Positions 1-5,374 of a stretch of 11,055 bases of DNA are shown piece by piece. The DNA is from an uncultured Faecalibacterium sp. (GTDB taxonomy: Bacteria; Bacillota; Clostridia; Oscillospirales; Ruminococcaceae). Within the stretch, counting starts at the first letter, position 1. Each line of letters begins with the position of its first letter. The notes beneath the pieces were generated by a model. It saw only the letters and a program-made list of their open reading frames with translations. It did no database searches and was not told the origin of the DNA. Location: assembly GCA_934525405.1 (NCBI GenBank), contig CAKSZF010000047.1, positions 1-11,055 on the forward strand. Direction: 5' to 3'. The position numbers were made by a program, and so were the translations under genes.

Positions 1-1
1 C

Positions 2-91
2 GGCGTGCGCAACCCCGCCCCGGTGGTGGCAAGCTCCGACGACGAAAAGCGCCCCGCCTGCCCCCGCCGCCGCGCAAATGAGAAAGAATGA
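2..91 (+). CDS. possible C-terminal fragment of an upstream gene
   Basis: The second forward frame is open from the window edge to a TGA at 89-91. It encodes about 29 residues ending in a polar, basic tail (SSDDEKRP then an Arg-rich stretch and NEKE). Charged, low-complexity tails of this kind are common at protein C-termini, and the stop falls just before the palindromic repeats begin. No domain can be recognised in so short a fragment, and an open frame this short can occur by chance in GC-rich DNA. I infer, without proof, that a + strand gene ends here. Confidence 0.35.
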   Translation, partial: GVRNPAPVVASSDDEKRPACPRRRANEKE

Positions 92-105
92 GCATAATGG
101 CGTGC

Positions 106-155
106 GCCCTCTCAGCCTCGCCTTGCTCGGCAGCTCTCCCAAAGGGAGAGCCAAG
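106..155 (-). repeat. palindromic intergenic repeat, copy 1
   Basis: This copy runs from GCCCTCTCAG to GAGAGCCAAG. It contains the hairpin GCTCTCCC-aaa-GGGAGAGC and a second, decayed arm. It belongs to the family also found at 216-267, 321-394, 3846-3892 and 10901-10943. It is followed (about 185-203) by a partial copy of the family's tail motif, read on the other strand as GTTGCTAAAGC. The short open frame running through it shows no sign of being a gene. Confidence 0.75.
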
Positions 156-215
156 TGCACTCCCAGACAGTTCCCCGTTTCTCCTAAAGCTTTAGCAACG
201 AGGGCAGCGGCTTGC

Positions 216-267
216 GCCCTCTCCGTCATCGCTGCGCGATGCCACCTCTCCCAAAGGGAGAGGCAAG
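216..267 (-). repeat. palindromic intergenic repeat, copy 2
   Basis: This copy starts GCCCTCTCCG and ends GAGAGGCAAG. It has two hairpins: ATCGCTGCGCGAT, and CCTCTCCC-aaa-GGGAGAGG. The stems are kept while the sequence differs from copy 1, so the paired arms have changed together (compensatory pairs). This suggests the folded form matters, as DNA or RNA. Confidence 0.7.
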
Positions 268-277
268 AGCGCTGCCG

Positions 278-394
278 GACGCTTTCTCATTACACCTAAT
301 ACTTTAGCGCAAAACTTTACGGCTTGGCTCCCCCTTCGGGGGAGCTGGCGCGGGAGCGCCTGAGAGGGCGTACTTGCGGGAGCGCCTGAGAGGG
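278..394 (+). repeat. palindromic repeat, copy 3, with tail and partial duplication
   Basis: This copy lies in the opposite orientation to copies 1 and 2. The core, 321-370, carries GGCTCCCCC-ttc-GGGGGAGC and then GGCGC-ggga-GCGCC, followed by TGAGAGGG. The tail motif at 278-318, read on the other strand (GCTAAAGTATTAGGTGTAATG), matches the tail of the copy at 3846-3936. The last 19 bases of the core, GCGGGAGCGCCTGAGAGGG, are repeated at once at 376-394. Confidence 0.75.
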
Positions 395-402
395 TTCGTT
401 TG

Positions 403-426
403 TGGTTAGTATTATAAAACTAACCA
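403..426. promoter_or_regulatory. 8-bp inverted repeat upstream of the ferredoxin gene
   Basis: TGGTTAGT and ACTAACCA are perfect inverted arms around an 8-base A/T spacer. No T tract follows, so it does not look like a terminator. It lies about 135 bp upstream of the ferredoxin promoter in an A/T-rich stretch with no gene. It could be an operator or a remnant of the repeat cluster, and its function is unknown. Confidence 0.4.
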
Positions 427-483
427 GGCTTCGTGATTTTCGCTAAAAATCTCCGGCAATTTTGGCTATAAGTTAGGCTGTGC

Positions 484-503
484 TTTTGTGCAACCCCACA
501 AAA
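484..503. promoter_or_regulatory. 7-bp inverted repeat near the ferredoxin promoter, candidate operator
   Basis: TTTTGTG, six bases, then CACAAAA form perfect 7-bp inverted arms ending about 35 bp upstream of the -35 box at 539. The TTGTG...CACAA half sites resemble those of the redox repressor Rex. However, the half sites here are 6 bases apart, against 8 in the usual Rex palindrome, so a Rex call is not justified. The position would suit regulation of the ferredoxin gene. Confidence 0.35.
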
Positions 504-538
504 TATTTTATTTTGTTGTTGTGGCAACACGGTTAGTC

Positions 539-567
539 TTGCCTTTTCCGGCGTGCTTTGTTAGAAT
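539..567 (+). promoter_or_regulatory. sigma-70-type promoter of the ferredoxin gene
   Basis: TTGCCT (539-544), a 17-base spacer and TAGAAT (562-567) fit the vegetative consensus well. The predicted start near 574 leaves a leader of about 90 nt before the ferredoxin ATG. I saw no known riboswitch or strong hairpin in that leader. Confidence 0.6.
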
Positions 568-665
568 GCAGACAAGGATACAAATTCCGGGGGGCGTGCG
601 TGGCCGTGCCAAGGTACGTTTCTTCATACATTACATCGGCACGGGATAAAAAAGGAGAGTTTATT

Positions 666-836
666 ATGGCACACAAGGTTTCTGACGCATGTGTTGGCTG
701 CGGCGCTTGCGAGGGCGCTTGCCCGGTTGGCGCTATCACCATCGAGAACGGCGCTGCAGTTGTGAACGCTGATTCCTGCATCGATTGCGGTGCTTGCGAG
801 GGTGCTTGCCCCACTGGTGCAATCGCTGCTGAATAA
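666..836 (+). CDS. 2[4Fe-4S] bacterial ferredoxin
   Basis: This is a 56-residue clostridial-type ferredoxin, a small cytoplasmic electron carrier that in anaerobes couples pyruvate oxidation and similar reactions to hydrogenases and other reductases. Two cluster motifs are complete: CVGCGACEGACP near residues 9-20 and CIDCGACEGACP near 38-49. Each CxxCxxC plus distant CP supplies the eight cysteines for two [4Fe-4S] clusters. The two halves are clear internal duplicates. The ATG at 666 was chosen because AGGAGA (653-658) lies 7 bases upstream and the product then has the family's usual length. A longer in-frame extension to about 558 starts before the likely transcription start and lacks family similarity. 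The gene stands alone, with its own promoter and terminator. Its codons favour GCT and GTT where neighbours use GCC and GTG, as expected for a very highly expressed gene. Confidence 0.95.
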   Translation: MAHKVSDACVGCGACEGACPVGAITIENGAAVVNADSCIDCGACEGACPTGAIAAE

Positions 837-866
837 TCAGTAGTTTTTGCTGAAAACGCATCAAAG

Positions 867-905
867 ACAGCAGACCTGCCAAAGCGGGTCTGCTGTTTTT
901 TGTTT
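867..905 (+). terminator. Rho-independent terminator of the ferredoxin gene
   Basis: ACAGCAGACC (867-876) pairs perfectly with GGTCTGCTGT (887-896), with a short inner stem and a loop, followed by a run of T at 896-901 and more T at 903-905. It begins 30 bases after the ferredoxin stop. Confidence 0.9.
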
Positions 906-919
906 CATGCACAAATTCC

Positions 920-943
920 GCAGGAAAATACCCTGCATTTTTT
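920..943 (+). terminator. weak hairpin with T tract upstream of trmN6
   Basis: GCAGG and CCTGC enclose a 7-base loop and are followed by ATTTTTT. Five base pairs make a weak terminator by themselves. It could back up the ferredoxin terminator or act as an attenuator in the trmN6 leader. Confidence 0.4.
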
Positions 944-966
944 GGAAGGAAAACGGCACACTGTCT

Positions 967-1641
967 ATGGAACATTCTACGGAAGTTTTGTATAATAGAA
1001 CTATGGTCTACTGCACCCCGGAACACCGGTTCGGCTCGGATGCGCTGCTGCTGGCACGCTTTTGTGAGCCGAAGCGCAGTCAGAAAGCCGCAGACCTGTG
1101 CTCCGGCTGCGGCATCGTGGCGCTGGAATGGCACGACCGGGGGCACCGCGGCCCCTGCACCGCGCTGGAATTGCAGCCCGAGGGCAGCGCCCTGCTGGCG
1201 GCAGCGGTGGAAGAGCAGCAGCTTACCCACATCACCCCCGTCTGTGCCGACCTGCGCACATGGCGGCAGGACGAGGGACAATTTGACGTGTGCGCGTGTA
1301 ATCCCCCTTATTTCACCGAGGGGCCGCAAAGTAAGAACGCCGCCCATGCCCTTGCCCGGCACGAAAACACCTGCGCGCTTGAGGATGTCTGCGCCTGCGG
1401 CTTCCGGCTGTTGAAGGACGGCGGGCGTCTGGCGCTGTGCCACCGCCCCGAGCGGCTGGCCGAGGTGCTGGCGGTGCTACGCGCGCACCGGCTGGAACCC
1501 AAGCGGCTGGCCTTTGTAAAGAACGCCCCGGAAAACGCTCCGTGGCTGTTCCTCGTGGAAGCCCAGAAAAACCGCAAGACCGGCCTGCGGGTGGAGCCGG
1601 ACGTGCTCATCCGCGCCGGAGCAGCGCTGTACGGACGATAA
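967..1641 (+). CDS. trmN6: tRNA1(Val) adenine-37 N6-methyltransferase family (TrmN6/YabB)
   Basis: This 224-residue S-adenosylmethionine-dependent methyltransferase is of the family that makes m6A37 in tRNA(Val). It starts with a segment typical of the family (VYCTPEHRFGSDALLLA). A glycine-containing SAM-binding loop follows (DLCSGCGIVAL, replacing the usual DLGTGTG). The N6-adenine motif NPPYF comes after CAC, about residue 117. I chose the ATG at 967 because the family start aligns there. The best ribosome binding site (AAGGA, 946-950) is 16 bases away, which is long, so the start is not certain; an ATG at 1003 is the alternative. It is the first gene of an operon with rsmI 15 bases downstream, an arrangement also known in Bacillus (yabB near yabC). 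The Cys-rich SAM loop is unusual. Family membership is well supported, while the exact tRNA target is inferred. Confidence 0.85.
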   Translation: MEHSTEVLYNRTMVYCTPEHRFGSDALLLARFCEPKRSQKAADLCSGCGIVALEWHDRGHRGPCTALELQPEGSALLAAAVEEQQLTHITPVCADLRTWRQDEGQFDVCACNPPYFTEGPQSKNAAHALARHENTCALEDVCACGFRLLKDGGRLALCHRPERLAEVLAVLRAHRLEPKRLAFVKNAPENAPWLFLVEAQKNRKTGLRVEPDVLIRAGAALYGR

Positions 1642-1656
1642 ATTCAGGAGGTAATT

Positions 1657-2505
1657 ATGGCAGGAACTCTCTACATCGTGGCGACCCCCATCGGCAATCT
1701 GGAGGATATGCCGCCCCGGGTGGCTGCCACCTTTGGCGCGGCCGACTTTATCGCCGCCGAGGACACCCGTGTGACCATGAAGCTGCTGAATTATCTGGGG
1801 CTGAAAAAGCCCATGGTCAGCTACTACGAGCACGCCCTGCAGAAGGGCGAGGCCATTTTGCAGCGCATCGAGGCAGGGGAGAGCTGTGCTTTGTGCAGTG
1901 ACGCCGGAATGCCCTGCGTGTCCGACCCGGGCGAGGTCATCGTGCGGGACGCACTGGCGCGGGGCATCAAGGTAGTGCCCATCCCGGCCGCTTCTGCCTG
2001 CGTTACGGCACTGGCAGTCTCCGGGCAGGACACCTCTCGCTGGGTGTTCGAAGGCTTTCTGCCGGTGAACCGCAAGCAGAAAAAGGAGCGTCTGGCCGAG
2101 CTTTTGCAGGAAAAGCGCACCGTCATCTTTTACGAAGCGCCCCACAAGCTGCGCACCACGCTGGACGATCTGACCGCCGCCTTTGGCGCAGAGCGCAGCA
2201 TTACCCTGTGCCGGGAGCTGACCAAGCTCCACGAGGAGATCTGGAAAACCACCCTGGGCGAAGCCGTGGAGCACTACCGCGCCGCCGAGCCCCGGGGCGA
2301 GTATGTGCTGGTGATGGCGGGTGCGCCCGCCGGTGCCGCCGACGAGGAGGAACTGACACTGGAACAGGCGGCGCAGCGCGCTTTTGCGCTGACCAGTGAG
2401 GGCTTCAGCGCTTCTGCCGCCGCCAAGGCTGCTGCGCAGGGCACGGCCTATTCCAAGAGCGAAGTGTACAAGCAGCTGCTGCTGTTGCAGCAGGATGCCG
2501 AATGA
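1657..2505 (+). CDS. rsmI: 16S rRNA cytidine-1402 2'-O-methyltransferase RsmI
   Basis: This 282-residue SAM-dependent methyltransferase adds the 2'-O-methyl group to C1402 in the decoding centre of 16S rRNA (with RsmH making m4Cm). Signature motifs are in order: ATPIGNLEDMPPR at residues 9-21, AEDTR near 35, the SDAGMPCVSDPG loop near 88-99, and PIPAASACVTAL near 108-119, which belong to the tetrapyrrole-methylase fold. Length matches the family. AGGAGGT at 1646-1652 fixes the ATG at 1657. The C-terminal tail (SEGFSASAAAKAAA...SKSEVYKQLL) is the small helical region usual in RsmI. It is co-transcribed with trmN6 and the phosphodiesterase gene, which starts 22 bases downstream. Confidence 0.97.
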   Translation: MAGTLYIVATPIGNLEDMPPRVAATFGAADFIAAEDTRVTMKLLNYLGLKKPMVSYYEHALQKGEAILQRIEAGESCALCSDAGMPCVSDPGEVIVRDALARGIKVVPIPAASACVTALAVSGQDTSRWVFEGFLPVNRKQKKERLAELLQEKRTVIFYEAPHKLRTTLDDLTAAFGAERSITLCRELTKLHEEIWKTTLGEAVEHYRAAEPRGEYVLVMAGAPAGAADEEELTLEQAAQRAFALTSEGFSASAAAKAAAQGTAYSKSEVYKQLLLLQQDAE

Positions 2506-2527
2506 GTATAGAGGAGGATATGTTTCC

Positions 2528-3019
2528 GTGACAAAACTACTGGTCCTGAGCGACAGCCACGGCGCGCGTGACGCCATTGAGCGCATTTTGAACAAAGAGC
2601 AGAACAACGTGGATGCTGTGATCTTTTTGGGGGACGGCCTGCGGGATCTGGAACAGGCGCTGGCCTTTTTCCCCCATCTGCGGGTGTACTCCGTGGCCGG
2701 CAACTGCGATTACGGTGCGCTGGAGCCGCTGGACGGCCTTGCAGGCTTTGATCAGACGGTGGTTTTCTATACGCACGGTCACATGTACGGTGTAAAATAC
2801 GATCTGGACACGCTGGCGGACGCCGCCACCGCTCGGGGGGCCGAGGTGGCGCTGTTCGGCCACTCCCATATTCCCCACGCAGAGCAGCGGGGCAATGTAT
2901 TTTTGTTCAACCCCGGCTCCTGCGGGCGCTGCTACACCGGCCCGGACACCTACGGTCTGCTGACGCTGGAAAACGGCGCAGTGACCGCCTATGAGCACAA
3001 AGAGGTACCCAAGCAATGA
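2528..3019 (+). CDS. YfcE/MJ0936-family metallophosphodiesterase
   Basis: This 163-residue calcineurin-like metallophosphoesterase of the YfcE/MJ0936 family hydrolyses phosphodiesters in vitro; the cellular substrate is not known. All metal-site motifs are present: DSH at residues 9-11, GD at 35-36, GNCD at 58-61, THGH at 82-85 and GHSH at 111-114. I chose the GTG at 2528 because AGGAGG (2512-2517) sits 10 bases upstream and the protein then starts MTKLLVLSDSHG, the family's usual N-terminus. An in-frame ATG at 2495 inside rsmI would add 11 residues that do not fit the family. The stop overlaps the birA start as ATGA (3016-3019), so translation of the two is probably coupled. Confidence 0.9.
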   Translation: MTKLLVLSDSHGARDAIERILNKEQNNVDAVIFLGDGLRDLEQALAFFPHLRVYSVAGNCDYGALEPLDGLAGFDQTVVFYTHGHMYGVKYDLDTLADAATARGAEVALFGHSHIPHAEQRGNVFLFNPGSCGRCYTGPDTYGLLTLENGAVTAYEHKEVPKQ

Positions 3020-3783
3020 GCATCAACGAGGTGCGCTATCTGCCGGAATGCGGCAGCACCAACGCCTATGTAAAGGAACATTTCGAGGAGTTCGGCCCGG
3101 TGGCGGCGGTGTATACCGAAAACCAGACCGCCGGGCGCGGGCGGCTTGGCCGCAGCTGGGTAAACGCCGAGGGCAAGGCGCTGTACTACACGGTCGCCAT
3201 CAAGGAGCCGCTGGCACAGCCTGCCACCCTGCCGCTGCTGGCAAGCCTTGCGGTGCGCCGCCAGTTGCAGCTGCGCTACGGCGTGGACTGCCAGATCAAG
3301 TGGCCCAACGACCTTTTGCTGAACGGCAAAAAGATCGTGGGCATCCTGTGCGAGAGCGTGAGCTACGGCTACCAGCAGCAGGGGCGCGGCATTTTGTGCG
3401 GCATCGGCATCAACCTTGCCCAGCCGCAGAGTTATTTTGACGCCGCCGACCTGCCCCACGGCACCTCGCTGGCGTTGCAGGGCGCTGCGGTGGATCTTTC
3501 CGCCGATCCCGCATGGCTGGCAGAGGGGCTGACAGATTTCGGCTTTGACCGCAACCTGTACACCTTTGCCCGGGACGGCTTTGCGCCCTTCCGGGAGGAA
3601 TACAAAGCCGCCTGCATCAATCTGGGCCGCCGGGTCACCTTTGACCTGCCGGACGGCAGTCAGGGCGCAGGCGAAGCCGTGGATGTGGACGCTGAGGGGC
3701 GTTTAGTGGTGCGCACCGATGCCGGGGAGCAGCACGTTTTCACCGGGGAAGTGTCGGTGCACGGCATCTACGGGGCAGTATAA
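3016..3783 (+). CDS. birA: biotin--[acetyl-CoA carboxylase] ligase, monofunctional
   Basis: This 255-residue cytoplasmic enzyme makes biotinyl-AMP and transfers biotin to the lysine of biotin carboxyl carrier domains. Visible motifs are the biotinyl-AMP loop GRGRLGRSW (40-48), KWPND (95-99) and KIVGILCE (106-113), with Lys106 the conserved active-site lysine. A C-terminal SH3-like domain covers about the last 50 residues (RVTFDLPDG to GIYGAV). The protein begins straight in the catalytic domain with no N-terminal winged helix. It is therefore a class I enzyme and should not double as the biotin repressor. Its start overlaps the previous stop, and AGAGG at 3001-3005 lies 10 bases before the ATG. 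It ends the operon. Confidence 0.95.
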   Translation: MSINEVRYLPECGSTNAYVKEHFEEFGPVAAVYTENQTAGRGRLGRSWVNAEGKALYYTVAIKEPLAQPATLPLLASLAVRRQLQLRYGVDCQIKWPNDLLLNGKKIVGILCESVSYGYQQQGRGILCGIGINLAQPQSYFDAADLPHGTSLALQGAAVDLSADPAWLAEGLTDFGFDRNLYTFARDGFAPFREEYKAACINLGRRVTFDLPDGSQGAGEAVDVDAEGRLVVRTDAGEQHVFTGEVSVHGIYGAV

Positions 3784-3786
3784 CGC

Positions 3787-3836
3787 AAAAAAGGGGCAGA
3801 TGCACAACCGTGCATCTGCCCCTTTTGCTTATTTTT
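3787..3836 (+). terminator. Rho-independent terminator of the trmN6-birA operon
   Basis: AAAAGGGGCAGATGCAC (3789-3805) and its exact complement at 3810-3826 make a 17-bp perfect stem with a 4-base AACC loop, then TTTT and a second T run at 3832-3836. The A-rich left arm means it could also stop transcripts coming from the right. Confidence 0.93.
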
Positions 3837-3845
3837 AGTAAGCTC

Positions 3846-3936
3846 GCCCTCTCAGGCGCTCCCGCGCCAGCTCTCCCAAAGGGAGAGCCAAGATTTAAAG
3901 CCTGTTGCTAAAGTTTTAAGTGTAATGGGAAAGCTT
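3846..3936 (-). repeat. palindromic intergenic repeat, copy 4, with full tail
   Basis: The core, 3846-3892, is close to the exact reverse complement of the core at 321-370 (GCGCC-tccc... arms and GCTCTCCC-aaa-GGGAGAGC). It is followed by the tail GTTGCTAAAGTTTTAAGTG at about 3904-3922 and then TAATGGGAAAGC. The same core-plus-tail order is seen in the 278-370 copy, so the mobile or amplified unit is about 90 bp and not just the hairpin. Confidence 0.8.
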
Positions 3937-3945
3937 CCCGCCGCG

Positions 3946-4010
3946 CCAGAGGCTCCCTCTCCGAGGGAGCTGGCAAAACCGTCAGGTTTTGCCTGAGGGA
4001 GTTATTTTTT
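3946..4010 (+). repeat. palindromic repeat, variant B, at the carboxypeptidase 3' end
   Basis: GGCTCCCTC-tcc-GAGGGAGC is followed by the perfect 9-bp hairpin GGCAAAACC-gtca-GGTTTTGCC, then TGAGGGAG and TTATTTTTT. This is the same two-hairpin plan as the other copies, with a different second stem. It closely matches 9415-9480. It abuts the stop codon of the - strand carboxypeptidase gene, whose TAA overlaps the T run. Read on the + strand, hairpin then T tract could terminate transcription. Confidence 0.75.
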
Positions 4011-5301
4011 ATCTTCTCTTCTTCATCTGGCGGCGGCGCTGGTTGAGGGTCATCCCGCCGCCGCAGCGCAGGGTGACAAAGCCCAGTGCGCACAGAATCA
4101 AAATCAGGGCGCAGAGCAGCAGCAGGGTGGCCTTGATATCGGTACGGAAGTCCGACACATACTCCCGGTGGGTCACAAGGTCTACCTGTCCCACCTCGTA
4201 GCCATCCAGATAGACGGTGGCGGTGCCCAGCTTCTGCCCCTCCTTGACGGTGGCAGATACGCGCTCGGGCAGGTCGAAGGAATAGCTCACCTTATCGTCG
4301 CTGTGGCCGTAGCCGCTGACCGGCGCGGCGGCGTACAGCTCCACAGCCGACTCGGTGCGGCACTTGTTCAGGTCTACGGTGGTCAGTACAGTCTTGGTAT
4401 CCACCAGCGGACGGTCGGCAAAGCTGGCAAAGGCCCAGTCAAAAAGGTCGTCACACGCGGTAAACAGATGGTCCAGCGTGTCGCAGCCAAGGATCACCAG
4501 CCCGTAGTTGTGGCCGTCCTGCTGGGCAAAAGCCACGATGCAGCGGCCTGCCAGCGTGGTAAAGCCGCCCTTGACCCACTTGACGTACTCCCGGTAGTTA
4601 TCGCTTTCGCTGTTCATCAGGCTGTTGGAGCTGCTGATGGTGTACTCGGCCTTGCGCAGATTGGTGGCAGGCAGCACATAGCTGGCGGTGCCCGCCACCT
4701 GTGCAAAGGTCTGGTTTTCCGCGCAGGCGGCGGCGATCTTTGCCAGATCCTGCGCGGTGGACACGTTGCCGTAGTCAAACAGGCCGTGGGCACAGGTAAA
4801 GTTCGTGCCGGTGCAGCCCAGCTCTGCCGCCTTGGCGTTCATCTGCTGCACAAAACCCACCACGCTGCCCCCCACGTCCCACGCAATGACGCTGGCGGCG
4901 TCGTTGGCGCTGACGATGAGCATGGCGTTCAGCAGGTCGATGCGGCGCACGGTCTCGCCGATGCGCAGCCCTATGGTGGTGCCGTTGGCGTTCTGGATAT
5001 CCTTGAACTCCTGCGTTAAATCGGTGGGCACGGTCACTTCACCGTTCAGGTCCTTGCCGCTTTCCACCAGCAGCAGGGCGGTCATCAGCTTGGTCAGGCT
5101 GGCCACATATTTCTGCTGGTCGGCGTTCTGGCTCAGGATGGTCTTGCCGGTGTCCGCGTTGAACAGATACACCGCCTCAGTCTCGGTTGCAGTCTGGACG
5201 GGCATGGGGTATACTGCAAATACCGGCAGCACTGCCGAAAGAGCCACTGCCAATGTGAGCACCAGCGCCGCCAGACGGCGGCAGAATGTGTTGTGAAGCA
5301 T
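4009..5301 (-). CDS. D-alanyl-D-alanine carboxypeptidase (PBP5/DacA type), membrane anchored, KTG changed to KGG
   Basis: This 430-residue S11-family serine carboxypeptidase should remove the terminal D-Ala from peptidoglycan stem peptides outside the membrane. It has an N-terminal signal peptide (Arg-rich start, hydrophobic about 11-29). The active-site SxxK is SLTK (Ser68, Lys71) and SxN is SAN (131-133). The third motif, normally KTG, reads KGG (244-246) in WVKGGFTT. After the catalytic domain comes a beta-rich C-terminal domain (about 300-385) and a transmembrane helix (about 391-409) with a short basic cytoplasmic tail (RRRQMKKRR). The ATG at 5301 has only a weak GGGGG ribosome binding site (5309-5313). 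It lies 72 bp downstream of the paralogue at 5374-6273 and may be read from the same promoter. The paralogue shares the same motif spacing. The KGG change may alter activity or beta-lactam binding, which is inference. Confidence 0.93.
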   Translation of the reverse strand: MLHNTFCRRLAALVLTLAVALSAVLPVFAVYPMPVQTATETEAVYLFNADTGKTILSQNADQQKYVASLTKLMTALLLVESGKDLNGEVTVPTDLTQEFKDIQNANGTTIGLRIGETVRRIDLLNAMLIVSANDAASVIAWDVGGSVVGFVQQMNAKAAELGCTGTNFTCAHGLFDYGNVSTAQDLAKIAAACAENQTFAQVAGTASYVLPATNLRKAEYTISSSNSLMNSESDNYREYVKWVKGGFTTLAGRCIVAFAQQDGHNYGLVILGCDTLDHLFTACDDLFDWAFASFADRPLVDTKTVLTTVDLNKCRTESAVELYAAAPVSGYGHSDDKVSYSFDLPERVSATVKEGQKLGTATVYLDGYEVGQVDLVTHREYVSDFRTDIKATLLLLCALILILCALGFVTLRCGGGMTLNQRRRQMKKRR

Positions 5302-5347
5302 GAGCGTACCCCCAATTCAACTTCTTCAGCTAAAGCATATCACAGAT

Positions 5348-5374
5348 GCCGGGAAAAGAAAACCGGCTTTTTTT
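5348..5374 (+). terminator. terminator-like hairpin between the two carboxypeptidase genes, antisense orientation
   Basis: GCCGG (5348-5352) and CCGGC (5363-5367) enclose an A-rich loop and are followed by seven T on the + strand. Both flanking genes are on the - strand, where the hairpin has no T tract after it. It should therefore stop antisense transcription and spare the carboxypeptidase mRNA. Confidence 0.5.

Noticed and set aside
78..299. Open frame of 73 codons at the left edge
   Set aside because: It runs entirely through two copies of the palindromic repeat, has no ribosome binding site and translates repeat sequence.
106..394. CRISPR array in the repeat cluster
   Set aside because: The repeats are in mixed orientation, are unequal in sequence and spacing, lack uniform unique spacers, and no cas gene is present.
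484..503. Rex-binding site call for the palindrome upstream of the ferredoxin gene
   Set aside because: The half sites match, but the spacing between them is 6 bases where the usual Rex palindrome has 8.
2520..2531. Three-codon frame ATG TTT CCG TGA just before the phosphodiesterase GTG start, with overlapping GTGA
   Set aside because: It looked like a minimal leader frame, but the ribosome binding site would be only 2 bases from this ATG and well placed for the GTG, so it is probably chance.
1477..2703. Long - strand open frame opposite trmN6, rsmI and the phosphodiesterase gene
   Set aside because: It is antisense to well-conserved genes; long shadow frames are expected in GC-rich coding DNA and the translation shows no family features.
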